A stretch of DNA of 64,000 nt. Source: CAYRES01 sp964423425 (GTDB lineage Bacteria > Actinomycetota > Thermoleophilia > RBG-16-64-13). Positions 26,598 through 35,705 of this stretch are shown here, piece after piece; position 1 is the first letter of the stretch; every line of letters starts with the position of its first letter. The position numbers were made by a program, and so were the translations under genes. A model generated the notes under the pieces. That model saw only the letters and a program-made list of their open reading frames with translations, searched no databases and was not told the origin of the DNA. Location: NCBI GenBank assembly GCA_964423425.1, contig CAYRES010000002.1, forward strand, positions 1-64,000, in the 5' to 3' direction.

Positions 26598-28247
26598 CTA
26601 GCCTCTCCTCAGGTATTCCAACCGGAACAGCAGGTCTACCGGTTGTACCCAGCCCTCGATATCCTGGCGCATGGCCAGATTGAAGTTGGGCTGGCACAGA
26701 GGGATTGTGGGTACGTCGTTCGCGAAGATCTCTTCCTGCACCTCCCTGGCCAGTGCCATGCGTGCGTCCCGATCGATGGTCACACGAAGCTCGGCGGCGA
26801 TCTCATCCACTCTCGGGTTACTGTAGTTGGCGTAGTTGAGGAACGCTCCCGTGGTCCATTCGATCTCCAGCATGTACTGCACGTCGTTGATCCAGAGGGC
26901 GGCCGAGCCGATCTGCATGGGGATGGTCTTCTTGGCGCGCCTGTCGACGAAGGTGGCGGGGTCGAGTGTCTCGATCTCGAGATCAATGCCCACCTTACGG
27001 AGCTCGCTCTGGAGAAGGATTGCTATGCGTTCCTGCTCCTCGTTATCGGTCTCGATGGCGAGTGAAGTCGGGAAACCGTCTCCGTAACCCGCCTGCTCGA
27101 GGAGTTCCTTGGCCTTGTCCAGATCATACTCGTAGGGATGACCCTGTGGGCTGTGGCCCGGCATGTCCAGTGGTACGGGGCTCTTCACCAGACGGGCGTC
27201 ACCTCCATAGACCACACTGACAATCTGTTCATAGGGCACCGCATACGCTATTGCCTGGCGCACGATGTTGTTGTCGAGCGGAGGTGTCGTCACGTCGAGG
27301 AATATCTGTGTCATCTGAGAGCTTGGCACCGAGATGACCTTGAGATCGGGGTTCCCCTTGAGATCCTCGAGGTCCTTACGGGTCAGGTCGAAGGCGATAT
27401 CGACGTCGCCCCGTTCAAGCATGAGGCGGCGGGTGGCCGGCGCCGGCACGATGTTCATGCGGACCGTGTCGAAGTACGGCTTTCCGAGAGGATACTGCCC
27501 GTTTGCTTCGAGCACGAGTTCGCTGCCCCTCTGCCAGGACACCACGTTGAAGGCGCCTCCACTGGTTGCGTTGAGGGTGGCCCACTCCTGGGCCCAAGGA
27601 TCGGCCTCAGTGGCGTGCTTCTTCATTTCCTCGGAGTCGAACACGTACAGCCCGATGACCTGGATCAGCTCGGTGAGGGCACTGGGGGCGTCTTGAGTGA
27701 ACTGCACGGTGTACTTGTCGATGACCTCGATCTGTTCAGGCTCGTTCAGGCCGATGACGCGGTAGACACCAGCAACATTGGCTTGGGCGGCAAAGGCTCT
27801 GTCTTTCGACCACTTCACATCTTCGGCTGTGAGTTCATTGCCGCTCGGGAAGGTTATGCCCTCTCTGATCTTGAGTATCCACGTCTTTCCGTCATCGATG
27901 GTTTCTAAGGACTCCGCGAAAACCGGGATGACGTTGGTGGTGTCGTGTATCTCCGCTCCCTCGACGGTCGTCACTCCGTAGTCGACCATGTACGGATAGA
28001 TGTTCTTGTGAAGAGCGAGCGCGACCAGGTCGAAGGCCACGAAGTCCTGGTCGAGGCTGCCCGGGTCTGCCGAGACGGCGATCGTGAGAGTATCCGCGGC
28101 CGCCGGCTCGGTCGTGGTGGTTTCCCCCGGCTGGGTTGTCGGAGCCGCAGTCGTGGTTGTGGTTTGCCCGCCACAGGATGCAAGTAGGAAAACGACTGCG
28201 ACTGCCAGCAACGCGAGGGTGATGGCGAGACGTAACTGCTTGACCAT
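26598..28247 (-). CDS. Dipeptide/oligopeptide ABC transporter solute-binding lipoprotein
   Basis: A 549-residue SBP_bac_5 family lipoprotein that delivers peptides, nickel complexes or other small ligands to the DppBCDF-type transporter encoded downstream. The signal peptide ends in the lipobox LLASC, followed by a Thr/Pro/Glu linker of about 25 residues. Family motifs include TWILKIREGITFPSGNELTAEDVKWS. ATG 28247 is preceded by GAGGGAGAA. It follows the racemase gene after 163 bases of apparently empty sequence. The neighbouring hydantoinase and racemase make an amino-acid-derived cyclic amide a reasonable ligand, but that is inference. Confidence 0.93.
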   Translation of the reverse strand: MVKQLRLAITLALLAVAVVFLLASCGGQTTTTTAAPTTQPGETTTTEPAAADTLTIAVSADPGSLDQDFVAFDLVALALHKNIYPYMVDYGVTTVEGAEIHDTTNVIPVFAESLETIDDGKTWILKIREGITFPSGNELTAEDVKWSKDRAFAAQANVAGVYRVIGLNEPEQIEVIDKYTVQFTQDAPSALTELIQVIGLYVFDSEEMKKHATEADPWAQEWATLNATSGGAFNVVSWQRGSELVLEANGQYPLGKPYFDTVRMNIVPAPATRRLMLERGDVDIAFDLTRKDLEDLKGNPDLKVISVPSSQMTQIFLDVTTPPLDNNIVRQAIAYAVPYEQIVSVVYGGDARLVKSPVPLDMPGHSPQGHPYEYDLDKAKELLEQAGYGDGFPTSLAIETDNEEQERIAILLQSELRKVGIDLEIETLDPATFVDRRAKKTIPMQIGSAALWINDVQYMLEIEWTTGAFLNYANYSNPRVDEIAAELRVTIDRDARMALAREVQEEIFANDVPTIPLCQPNFNLAMRQDIEGWVQPVDLLFRLEYLRRG

Positions 28248-28410
28248 GATGGTTCTCCCTCAATTGTGAGCGAACATAGCCTTTGCGATTCCCAGGGCTC
28301 TCTGCTTCTCGTGGGCCGCCGGCGGCCATGCGCCTCTCCTAAAGCAGCTTCTTGTGTGTGTGCTCTATGCCCATCCTCCTTGGGTCGATGACGCTGCCCA
28401 TTTCGTGTGC

Positions 28411-29181
28411 TCAGTCGGACGACCCACTCGAGACCAGTTGCTTTCCGGCTACCAGACTCTGTGCGTAGGCCGCCGCTGTGCCTATGGGATCGAGCAGGTG
28501 AAGAGGTGTGTACGGTGCTATGGCCGTCAGCATGCCCCCCCAGAACGTACAGGAGAAGAAGGCGACCTCTGCCTCGTACTCCTCATGAGCCCGCTTGAGT
28601 TGTGCCACGCCCGAGGTTGCGAGCGCCTCGCGCATCCGGTTGTGTATGAGTGTGCGCAACGCCGGCGGGTCGTCGGCGAAGAGTCTCCCGGTCTCCTCGT
28701 CACTGGGATGTTTCACCGTGACCGGCAGGGTGCAGGCGAGCCGATCGAGAACGCCGTAGCTGCGGGCCAGCTCTCGTGCGAAGTTGCCGCTGCTGGGGAG
28801 GTTCTCGCCCTCTCCCGACTCAATGCCTGGGTACAGCACCGCCATTCTGCCGAAGGCGGCTGCTGTGTAGGCGGCCGCTTCGAAAGGTGCCGTTACGGGG
28901 ATGCTGACGAGTGTCTTCGCCGCGGAGAGACCCGGATCGGAAGCACAGGCGATGACGATGCCGTCGAATCCTTCCTGTTCACCCTTCTTCACCGTGGACA
29001 GGAGCTGGTTGAAGAAGAGCTCCTGTGAGGGCAGGTAGGCTGTGTGTGGCACGCCGTCTGCGAGATGGCGCACCTCGATCTCGGTGTCGGCCCCCACAGC
29101 GAGCCGGGCGACGGTCGCTGTATCCTCATCATAGAGACCGGTGGCCAGGGGATTGATGATGAGTAGCCGCATTCTGGGCAT
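28411..29181 (-). CDS. Hydantoin/Asp-Glu racemase family protein
   Basis: A 256-residue cofactor-independent racemase. The two catalytic cysteines of the family are C79 (IVIACASDPG) and C211 (FFSCTFWGG), each acting as base/acid on one face of the substrate. The N-terminal LLIINPLATG is typical of hydantoin racemase. ATG 29181 shares one base with the cupin stop codon. With hyuA and hyuB in the same operon, racemisation of 5-substituted hydantoins before stereospecific ring opening is the most natural role; an aspartate/glutamate or maleate-isomerase-like role cannot be excluded. Confidence 0.9.
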   Translation of the reverse strand: MPRMRLLIINPLATGLYDEDTATVARLAVGADTEIEVRHLADGVPHTAYLPSQELFFNQLLSTVKKGEQEGFDGIVIACASDPGLSAAKTLVSIPVTAPFEAAAYTAAAFGRMAVLYPGIESGEGENLPSSGNFARELARSYGVLDRLACTLPVTVKHPSDEETGRLFADDPPALRTLIHNRMREALATSGVAQLKRAHEEYEAEVAFFSCTFWGGMLTAIAPYTPLHLLDPIGTAAAYAQSLVAGKQLVSSGSSD

Positions 29182-29543
29182 CAGGGGCTCCCGGCTCCGC
29201 CAATGATGGCCTGCTGTTTCTCGACCTCCTCTTTCAGGCTGAACTCCACTCCCTCACAGTCCTCGAGGAATTCCACGCGATGGTCGGGCGGAAGGTAGTA
29301 GGCCTGGCCGGCTTCGATGACCTCATCGTGGTCGGAGTAGTGGACCAGAATCTTGCCCTTGGTGAGGTAGCCCCAGTGCCTTGTCTGGCAGCGGTTGTTC
29401 GGAAGGCCCTTCAGATAAGGAGTGGTGTCGAGCCCGGCCGGTACCCGCTCGAAGCTCATGATCATCTCAGCGCACTCGGTCGATCGGGCCTCATAACCTT
29501 CGATCTGGGCGGTGGTGGGCAGCTCGTTCCACGATGCTCTCAT
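29181..29543 (-). CDS. Small cupin-domain protein
   Basis: A 120-residue single-domain cupin, of about the usual length for a stand-alone barrel. HWGYLTKGKILVHYSDHDEVIEAGQAYYLPPDHRVEFLEDCEGVEF is split by me here only to point out the features: the first cupin motif carries H and the G-rich turn, and the second carries PPDH. The start ATG 29543 lies behind GGAAGG; an ATG at 29549 is slightly too close. It is the first gene of the long leftward operon. Stand-alone cupins of this kind can be isomerases, lyases or ligand sensors; function is not assignable. Confidence 0.78.
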   Translation of the reverse strand: MRASWNELPTTAQIEGYEARSTECAEMIMSFERVPAGLDTTPYLKGLPNNRCQTRHWGYLTKGKILVHYSDHDEVIEAGQAYYLPPDHRVEFLEDCEGVEFSLKEEVEKQQAIIGGAGSP

Positions 29544-29708
29544 GTTCATCCACCTTCCGGACATGGTGGGCGGGGGAAGGCCCACTCGTGCCCTCTTCTC
29601 AGTATGTGACGATGCAGGAGTCTCAGCAAGCTCCGTTGCCCTTGGCAGCCTCTCCTTGATGCACAACGCCACGCTGTATAGGTCCGGAAACAGACCGCAT
29701 AGGTCTGG

Positions 29709-29757
29709 TGGTCGAACCAGTGGCCACATTGTATTTCGAGTGGACGCGGCATGTCAA
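29709..29757 (-). promoter_or_regulatory. Promoter with FadR-type operator for the cupin-racemase-dpp-hyu operon
   Basis: On the minus strand TTGACA (29757-29752) and TACAAT (29733-29728) are 18 bases apart. The palindrome TGGTTCGACCA (29709-29719 on the minus strand) covers the expected start region. This is the same element and nearly the same geometry as at 7103-7147 and 8560-8609, although no regulator gene is adjacent, so one or both GntR proteins encoded about 20 kb to the left probably act here. Confidence 0.75.
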
Positions 29758-30271
29758 CGGCACGCCGGCACAAGGGGAGGAAACCACAGGGTGGACCGTA
29801 CCGCCCGACTTCCACTCTCGCACCAACCTCTGTCTGGACGCCGCACGCGCTTCACCACATCGCTGTCATCCATGTCATCTGTGAGGCTTTGAGCAGCACT
29901 GTTGCCGCTCTGATCCTTGCGTCGCTCATGATTCGCTTCCCACCGATTTGCTTCCGGCCACATGGCGCCGCTGGCCCCTGAGGAAGGAGCCGGACCCCCT
30001 GCCTTGTGCAGATAGTGGAGGTGCGCCTCCGCCTCGAGGTCGGGGTCCAGGCAGAAGAGCACTTCGCCCTCACCACTTCGGCGGTCGGCAGTGCGTGGAC
30101 CTCATTTTCGCGGGCTGTCTGGTGACGGCCGACGGCGGTTTGGAGGTGTAGCGCGATCAAGGGGTAAGATGGCGGGCGGATGATGTTCCAGGAGGGCTCG
30201 TGGCGCGGTCGGTCGAGTCTCTGCTCGGCTTTGAGGCGCAGCCGGCGTGGGCCTCGATGGAGGCGGCACGG
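29758..30271. other. Gene-less spacer upstream of the dipeptidase
   Basis: About 510 bases between the divergent promoter and the dipeptidase start. I find no convincing reading frame, RNA gene or repeat. An alternative dipeptidase start (GTG 30200 behind GGAGGG) lies inside it. Confidence 0.5.
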
Positions 30272-31483
30272 ATGACACGGATGAGATTCATCGACGGGCA
30301 TTGCGACACTATTCTGAAGATCTGCGCCGGGGGCGACTTCCTGGGAGGGGCAAGTGATGAGCGGCAGGAAGCGACGGTGGATGGCCACGCCGCGGCACGT
30401 GAAGCTCACCGGACTGCGGGCGGAACCGATCTGCACGTGACCCTCCCCGGTATGCTTGCGGCAGGCGTGGCCGCTCAGGTGTTCGCCGTCTTCACCGGCG
30501 GCGGCCCGCCCACCACCGGCGGCGGCGCCTCGGCCCCCGGCAGTTCCTCGGGCCGGGATGCCGGCCCCGCGATGGGGCAGTCCGGCAGTGCCGGGGGCGA
30601 CGGCCACTGCGAGCGGGCCACCCTACTCCTCGAAGAGATCGATGCGCTGTGCAGGCGGCACGAGAAACACTTGGCCAAGGCCGGCGACTGGAGGGCGGTT
30701 GCCGCCGCGCTTGGAGAGGAAGACCGCATCGCGGTGATTCCCGGCATCGAGGGGGCGCTTCCCCTGGAAGGAGACGCTGGCCGGCTCAAGGATTTCTACG
30801 ATCTCGGAGTGCGGGTGCTCACCATCGCCTGGGGGGACAGCAAGTTCTGCGGCGCGGTGTTCGGCACCGGGGGAGGTCTTACCCGGGCGGGCAGTGAACT
30901 CGTGGAGTTCTGCAATGAGCTGGGAGTGGTGGTGGACGTGTCGCATGTGTCGGATGAAGCCTTCTTCGACGTGTGTGCGGCGGCGAATGCTCCCTTCATA
31001 GCGAGCCACAGCAACTGCCGGCGTCTCTCCCCCTTTCGGCGCAACCTGACTGACGAGATGATCCGCACTCTGGCGCAGGCGGGCGGCGTGATGGGCATCA
31101 ATCTCGGCTCCAGTTTCCTCTCGCAGGAGTTCTACGCTCGAGAGAAAGAGTCCATGGATGAGTTCTTCCGCGCAGTGAACTCGGGTGAGCGGACCTTCGA
31201 GGAGGCGGTGGCGGCGAGCCACCGGGTGAACGATGCCATTCCGCGTCCCCCGCTCACCTTGGTCGCAGCGCACGTGAAGCATGCGATCAGGGTGGGCGGC
31301 GAGGATTGTGTGGGGCTGGGCGGAGACCTCGACGGTGTGGAGAGCCTGCCCGTTGGCCTGGAGGGTGTGGCCGACTACCCCAAGATCGCCCGGCTACTCG
31401 CCGAGGCGGGGCTCAGCGAACGGCAGGTGGAGAAGGTGTGCTATGGGAATTTCTCGCGCGTCTTTCGGGAAGTGTTGGGATAG
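30272..31483 (+). CDS. Membrane dipeptidase (renal dipeptidase, M19 family)
   Basis: A 403-residue zinc dipeptidase that would cleave dipeptides, including those with a C-terminal D-residue. Zinc-site motifs are FIDGHCDTIL at the N-terminus, DVSHVSDEAFF and IASHSNCRRL; GLGGDLDGV near residue 345 is also diagnostic. An unusual Gly/Ser/Pro-rich insertion of about 40 residues lies near residue 75-115. ATG 30272 has GGAGG eight bases upstream; GTG 30200 with closer GGAGGG would add 24 residues. It is divergent from the peptide-transporter operon and could process imported dipeptides. Confidence 0.9.
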   Translation: MTRMRFIDGHCDTILKICAGGDFLGGASDERQEATVDGHAAAREAHRTAGGTDLHVTLPGMLAAGVAAQVFAVFTGGGPPTTGGGASAPGSSSGRDAGPAMGQSGSAGGDGHCERATLLLEEIDALCRRHEKHLAKAGDWRAVAAALGEEDRIAVIPGIEGALPLEGDAGRLKDFYDLGVRVLTIAWGDSKFCGAVFGTGGGLTRAGSELVEFCNELGVVVDVSHVSDEAFFDVCAAANAPFIASHSNCRRLSPFRRNLTDEMIRTLAQAGGVMGINLGSSFLSQEFYAREKESMDEFFRAVNSGERTFEEAVAASHRVNDAIPRPPLTLVAAHVKHAIRVGGEDCVGLGGDLDGVESLPVGLEGVADYPKIARLLAEAGLSERQVEKVCYGNFSRVFREVLG

Positions 31484-31504
31484 GACGGAGCTGACCCCGT
31501 TCGT

Positions 31505-32356
31505 TCACCGGCAGGCGGCGAGTAGCCCCGCGGCGATTTCGCTCGTGAGCTCCGGCCCCTCCAGCTCAACGGTGATCATGGGCACGCCGTACTTCTCCGA
31601 CACATACTGTCCCAACGATCCGGTGATGCTGCCCTGATAGCTGAGATGCTCCACGGGAAATCCCGAGAGCTCTGCCATCGCCTGCGCCGTCTCCAGGCTC
31701 ACGTCGCCGTCGTAGTCGATGATGCCTCCGGCGGAATGGAGGGCCACCACCGCATCGAAGCCGCGGGCCAGATAGTCCACGAGCGCGCGCGCCTCAGGTT
31801 CGGAGGCCGGTCCGGAGCCGGGCGTCAGTCCTTCTTGGGCGGAACGGTCCTCCGGGTCGAGCACGGCCGACCAGTTGTCGGTGGGTAGGTTGCGGTTCAC
31901 GTCGACGCCGCGGGCGTTGGCCCGGGTGCCCAGGTGTTCACCGTCGGGGTTGAGGCTGCCGATCACATGTACGGCCCATCCGCTGGGCACGCGGAACTCA
32001 TCGTCCGCGAGGGCCTTGGCGAAAGCCCGAGCGACGACTCCTCCGTACTCGTCCCCATGGATGCCCCCGATGACGAGGAGGGCCTGAGGCCCCTCGCCGA
32101 ACACCGCGACCTTCACCGCTCGGCCCTCGGACGACACTCCGATGTCTCTCCAGGGAACGGCCGCCGGGGCCGGGAGGGTGACGGTGGGAGCAGGGGGATT
32201 CTCGGCCGGCCGGGTGAGGACGACCGCAAGGACGGTGATCGCCGCGACCGCCAGCACGAGCACCGAGCCGGCGATGAGGCGGCGGCGCCGGTACACGCGC
32301 CGCCGCAACTCACCGGTCGACCCTCGTGTGGCGCCCGTGTTCGTGCCGGTCCGCAT
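31505..32356 (-). CDS. Membrane-anchored M14-type zinc carboxypeptidase/amidase (MpaA-like)
   Basis: A 283-residue protein with an N-terminal basic segment and one membrane anchor (around residues 27-47), placing the enzyme outside the cell. Zinc ligands are in GGIHGDEYGG (H and E) and VALHSAGG (H); GVDVNRNLP supplies the substrate arginine, and VELEGPE near the end holds the catalytic glutamate. The closest functional class is murein-peptide amidase/carboxypeptidase, releasing amino acids from peptides. It converges with the dipeptidase and sits 39 bases after the second AOR gene in the same direction. Confidence 0.85.
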   Translation of the reverse strand: MRTGTNTGATRGSTGELRRRVYRRRRLIAGSVLVLAVAAITVLAVVLTRPAENPPAPTVTLPAPAAVPWRDIGVSSEGRAVKVAVFGEGPQALLVIGGIHGDEYGGVVARAFAKALADDEFRVPSGWAVHVIGSLNPDGEHLGTRANARGVDVNRNLPTDNWSAVLDPEDRSAQEGLTPGSGPASEPEARALVDYLARGFDAVVALHSAGGIIDYDGDVSLETAQAMAELSGFPVEHLSYQGSITGSLGQYVSEKYGVPMITVELEGPELTSEIAAGLLAACR

Positions 32357-32395
32357 CGTGCCCCTACGGTTTCTCCCGGCGATCCCCGTGACCGC

Positions 32396-34552
32396 TTAGC
32401 TCGTGACCCCGTGGGCGGCCAGTAGCTCCAGCACCTCCGGGAGGTCGATGCCCAAGCGCTTCACGGTGGCGAGCGTGGGGATGCCTTCCTCCGTCCAGCC
32501 CCGGCGCTCGTAGACGGCGGCCTTGAGCTTGCGGTAGGCCGCCTCCCGCCTGCGGCGCAGCGCTGCCACTTTCTCCTCGATGCTCATCTCCTCGACCGCG
32601 TCGCCGAGTTCTTCCCGCAGCTCCCCGTCGTACTTCTCCCCGTTCGCCTCGTATTCCATCGGGAAGACGGGCCCCATGGCCCGGTAGGGGATGTCGTCGG
32701 AGGCGGCTCCGCACACGCCCATCCGCAGGTTGAAGATGCGCTGGAAGTTGTAGACCGCCTCACTCATGGCGATGAGGTCGTCGGGGTTCGCTTCCCGGCC
32801 GGTGACCGCACTGAAGTAGTCGGCGTACCATTCCACGTGCTGCATGACCTTGGCCGGTTCGGCCGTATTGGCGTTGTCCTCAGGCACGATGTCGTTCCAG
32901 GGCAGCTTGCACAGGCCGCAGAGCCCGAACCAGGTGCGGAACATGGGGAACCAGTGCAGGGCCTCAGCCTTCTGCTCGAAGCTGGGCATGAGATTGTGCA
33001 CCATGTCGAGGAAGATCAGCCAGGCCTCGTCGTGCTGGGGACCTTTGAGCGCCAGGCCGTAGCCGCCCTGCTGGGCGAGCGACTCCTTGGAGACGTACTC
33101 GGAGAACTCAAGCCCTTTGGCCTCCATGCCGATGTCGGCCATCACCTGTGGGTCGGCTCCGAACTCCCGGGCGAAGATCTCCTTCATGCGCCGCACCCCC
33201 TGTCCCACCAGGGCTCCGAAGCCTTCGCCGCGGGCCACTTGGTGGAGCACCTCGAGTGCCGCGAGCCGATTGCCGAAGCGCAGGGCGAAGCCGCCGGTCG
33301 CCCTCTCGTCGATGAGGCCCAACTCGAAGCACTCCATGGCGAAGGCCAGGCCTGTGCCGAAGGAGATGGTGTCGATGCCGTAGGCGTCGCAGTAGAAGTT
33401 GATCTCCAGCACGGTGTGGGGATCGAAGATGCCCAGGTTGGAGCCGCAGCCGGCGATGGTCTCGTACTCGGGACCGTCCACGAACACCTCCCGCCCGGCG
33501 TAGGGGCCGGTGAGGGGCACGAAGCTCTTGACTCCATGAGAGCAGGCGACCGCGCAGCCGATCCAGCAGCCGTCGAAGCCCTTGTCGAAGAGGCGGTCAT
33601 AGACGTCTTGCCCCAGATTGAGGCCTTCGGGATGGTGGCCGAAGCGGAAGTTGTGGGTGGGAAGGAGGTCGAAGTCGTTCATGATGTCGACGATGTGTGT
33701 GGTGCCCACCTGGCGCATGCGATTCTGCACCGGATCGAGCTGATGGATCTCCTCCCGGTGAAGCTTGGCCACGTCTTTGAGGGCGGCAGCGTCGGCCGGG
33801 TCGTTGAGAGCCTGGCTGACTTTGCCGAAACGGGCCACCACCGCCCGCAGGCCCTTGTCTGCGAATACAGTACCGGTGCCGCCCCGACCCGCCTGCTTGT
33901 AGCGGGGACGGCCTCGTTTGGCGTCGTACCACGTGAAGTCGAGACATCCAAGCAGGCTGTTGGCCGCACCCGGTCCGGTGGTGACCACCGAGACGCTCCC
34001 CGGATCATCTTCCCCGAAGTGCTCGCTGAGCTGCTGGGACAGGTCGTATGCGGTGGCAGGGAGGCCCTTGGCACGCAGCACCTCGACCACTCCGCGCACC
34101 CCGTCCACCAGGACCACCGTGTCTTCCGCGGCCTTGCCCGTGATGCAGAGGGCGTCGAAGCCCGAGAACTTGAGGAAGGGGCCGAAGTGACCGCCTACGT
34201 TTGAGTCGATGACCGTGCTCGTGAGGGGCGAGAGGGTGGTGACGATGCTCTTCCCGGAACCGGGGTAATTGGGGGTGCCGCCCAGAGGCCCGCTGGCGAT
34301 ACACACCGCGTTCTCGGGGTCGTTCCACGCGGTGTCGCCGTTGACGGCGTTCCACAGCAGCCAGAGGTCGAGCCCCTTACCTCCTATGAAAATGCGTTTC
34401 ACCTCCTCGGCGAGCGGGGTGATGTCGATAGCGCCCCGGGAAAGGTCGACGGCTAAGGTCTGCCCGGCGTAGCCACGTGCGATGTCCGGCCGCTCGTAGG
34501 CAAGGGAGGCCACTTCTTCGAATGAGAGTTCGCTGCTCCTGCCACGTGTCAC
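32396..34552 (-). CDS. Aldehyde ferredoxin oxidoreductase (second copy)
   Basis: A 718-residue tungsten/molybdenum AOR-family enzyme without a fused ferredoxin. The N-terminal domain is seen in FIGGKGLDLWLLWN and GPLGGTPNYPGSGKS; pterin-binding segment RYKQAGRGGTGTVFADKGLRAV; cluster cysteines C329, C333, C337 (CWIGCAVAC) and a later one in LCGLCKLPW. Start GTG 34552 has only a weak ribosome site. It is longer than classical AOR (about 605 residues) through a C-terminal helical extension after residue 640. The 4Fe-4S cysteine spacing (C-x3-C-x3-C) is slightly different from the usual C-x2-C-x3-C of the first copy. Substrate unknown; benzoyl-type, glyceraldehyde and aliphatic aldehydes occur in the family. 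Confidence 0.88.
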   Translation of the reverse strand: MTRGRSSELSFEEVASLAYERPDIARGYAGQTLAVDLSRGAIDITPLAEEVKRIFIGGKGLDLWLLWNAVNGDTAWNDPENAVCIASGPLGGTPNYPGSGKSIVTTLSPLTSTVIDSNVGGHFGPFLKFSGFDALCITGKAAEDTVVLVDGVRGVVEVLRAKGLPATAYDLSQQLSEHFGEDDPGSVSVVTTGPGAANSLLGCLDFTWYDAKRGRPRYKQAGRGGTGTVFADKGLRAVVARFGKVSQALNDPADAAALKDVAKLHREEIHQLDPVQNRMRQVGTTHIVDIMNDFDLLPTHNFRFGHHPEGLNLGQDVYDRLFDKGFDGCWIGCAVACSHGVKSFVPLTGPYAGREVFVDGPEYETIAGCGSNLGIFDPHTVLEINFYCDAYGIDTISFGTGLAFAMECFELGLIDERATGGFALRFGNRLAALEVLHQVARGEGFGALVGQGVRRMKEIFAREFGADPQVMADIGMEAKGLEFSEYVSKESLAQQGGYGLALKGPQHDEAWLIFLDMVHNLMPSFEQKAEALHWFPMFRTWFGLCGLCKLPWNDIVPEDNANTAEPAKVMQHVEWYADYFSAVTGREANPDDLIAMSEAVYNFQRIFNLRMGVCGAASDDIPYRAMGPVFPMEYEANGEKYDGELREELGDAVEEMSIEEKVAALRRRREAAYRKLKAAVYERRGWTEEGIPTLATVKRLGIDLPEVLELLAAHGVTS

Positions 34553-34606
34553 AATCTCACCCCCGCGTCGGCTGCACTGCCGACCCCTACGCTACCGCAA
34601 AGCGCT

Positions 34607-35503
34607 CTACTTGTCTCCCAGGCCGCGAATGCTCCCGGAACCTCCGCCCGAGAAGTCGACACTCGGAGCTCCATAGTAGGAGATGTTGCCACTCCCGGAA
34701 ATGGAGGCGTTCAGTTCACCCGTGACCCATACCGTGAGGCTGCCGGTGCCGCTGATCTTGGCGGTGGCTGTCTCGCTCTCCAGGTCGGCGGCGTCATAGT
34801 CACCCGATCCGGAGATGGAGACGCTCTGCTGCGCCGTCCGGCCCGCGATCGACAGGTTGCCGCTGCCGCTCACGGTTACCGTCACCGAGCCGACGTCCAC
34901 TCGACCGGCTTCCACATTCCCTGAGCCGGAGATGGAGACCTCGAGCGCCTCCGCCGCCAGCTCCTCGAGGGCGGCACTGCCCGAACCGGAGATGTGCACA
35001 AGCAGGGGGCCGGACGAGGCAAGTGGCCCGGCTGTGAGCGAGGTAGCGCCGGAGAGCCGAACCGCCGACATGTCCTTCACCACGACTCGGTAGCGGATGG
35101 GTTTGGTGGGCGAGATGGACGCCCCCCTCTCAATGGTCAGCCGCAACACGCCCTCCGAAACCTCGGAGAGAAGCGTGGGCATGATGTTGTCCTCAGCTTC
35201 GATCAGGAGCGATTCGGTCTCTCCTTGTGACAGGATGATCTCTCCGATTCCTGCAACCTCCACCTGGGTGAAGCTCGCGACCGGCCGTTCCTCGCTGATG
35301 ACCACCCCCGAGCCCCGAGTGCAGCCGCTGAGAAGAAGCGCCGTCGCAAGGACGATGGCGGCTGCGGCGAACGTCGTGGTGTGCACTTTTCCTCGGCGGG
35401 ACGGGCCTCTGCCGGCCCGGCTGGCTCCTCGGCAGGTGTCGCTCAACGGGGTGCCGCCCCACGGGGTGCGGGATGTGAATCCGGTGCGATCGCCTTTGTG
35501 CAT
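34607..35503 (-). CDS. DUF2807 (GIN-domain) lipoprotein
   Basis: A 298-residue exported lipoprotein. A basic start is followed by the signal segment and lipobox LLLSGC near residue 55. The mature part has repeated SGSGN/SISGSGD turns, the hallmark of DUF2807 head-GIN domains, which fold as a right-handed beta-solenoid. The function is not known; adhesin-like and envelope-stress roles have been suggested for the family. ATG 35503 follows AGGAGAGGA. It ends with a Gly/Ser-rich FSGGGSGSIRGLGDK. Confidence 0.82.
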   Translation of the reverse strand: MHKGDRTGFTSRTPWGGTPLSDTCRGASRAGRGPSRRGKVHTTTFAAAAIVLATALLLSGCTRGSGVVISEERPVASFTQVEVAGIGEIILSQGETESLLIEAEDNIMPTLLSEVSEGVLRLTIERGASISPTKPIRYRVVVKDMSAVRLSGATSLTAGPLASSGPLLVHISGSGSAALEELAAEALEVSISGSGNVEAGRVDVGSVTVTVSGSGNLSIAGRTAQQSVSISGSGDYDAADLESETATAKISGTGSLTVWVTGELNASISGSGNISYYGAPSVDFSGGGSGSIRGLGDK

Positions 35504-35705
35504 GCCTGTCCTCTCCTCTGTGGCGCGCGTCCATTGCGGCTCTCCTGCCGCCGACCGTGCCGTCGATGATGCCATTGTATCGACGCGCGGGCCGACCTGT
35601 TCGAGGGGGAGATGATGCCTGGGGCGGTGCGGCCGGCAGTCACCACATTGCTGATAACGATGTACGTGCGCGCAATAAGCTCAGGTCTCGCGAATTCGCA
35701 CCTGT

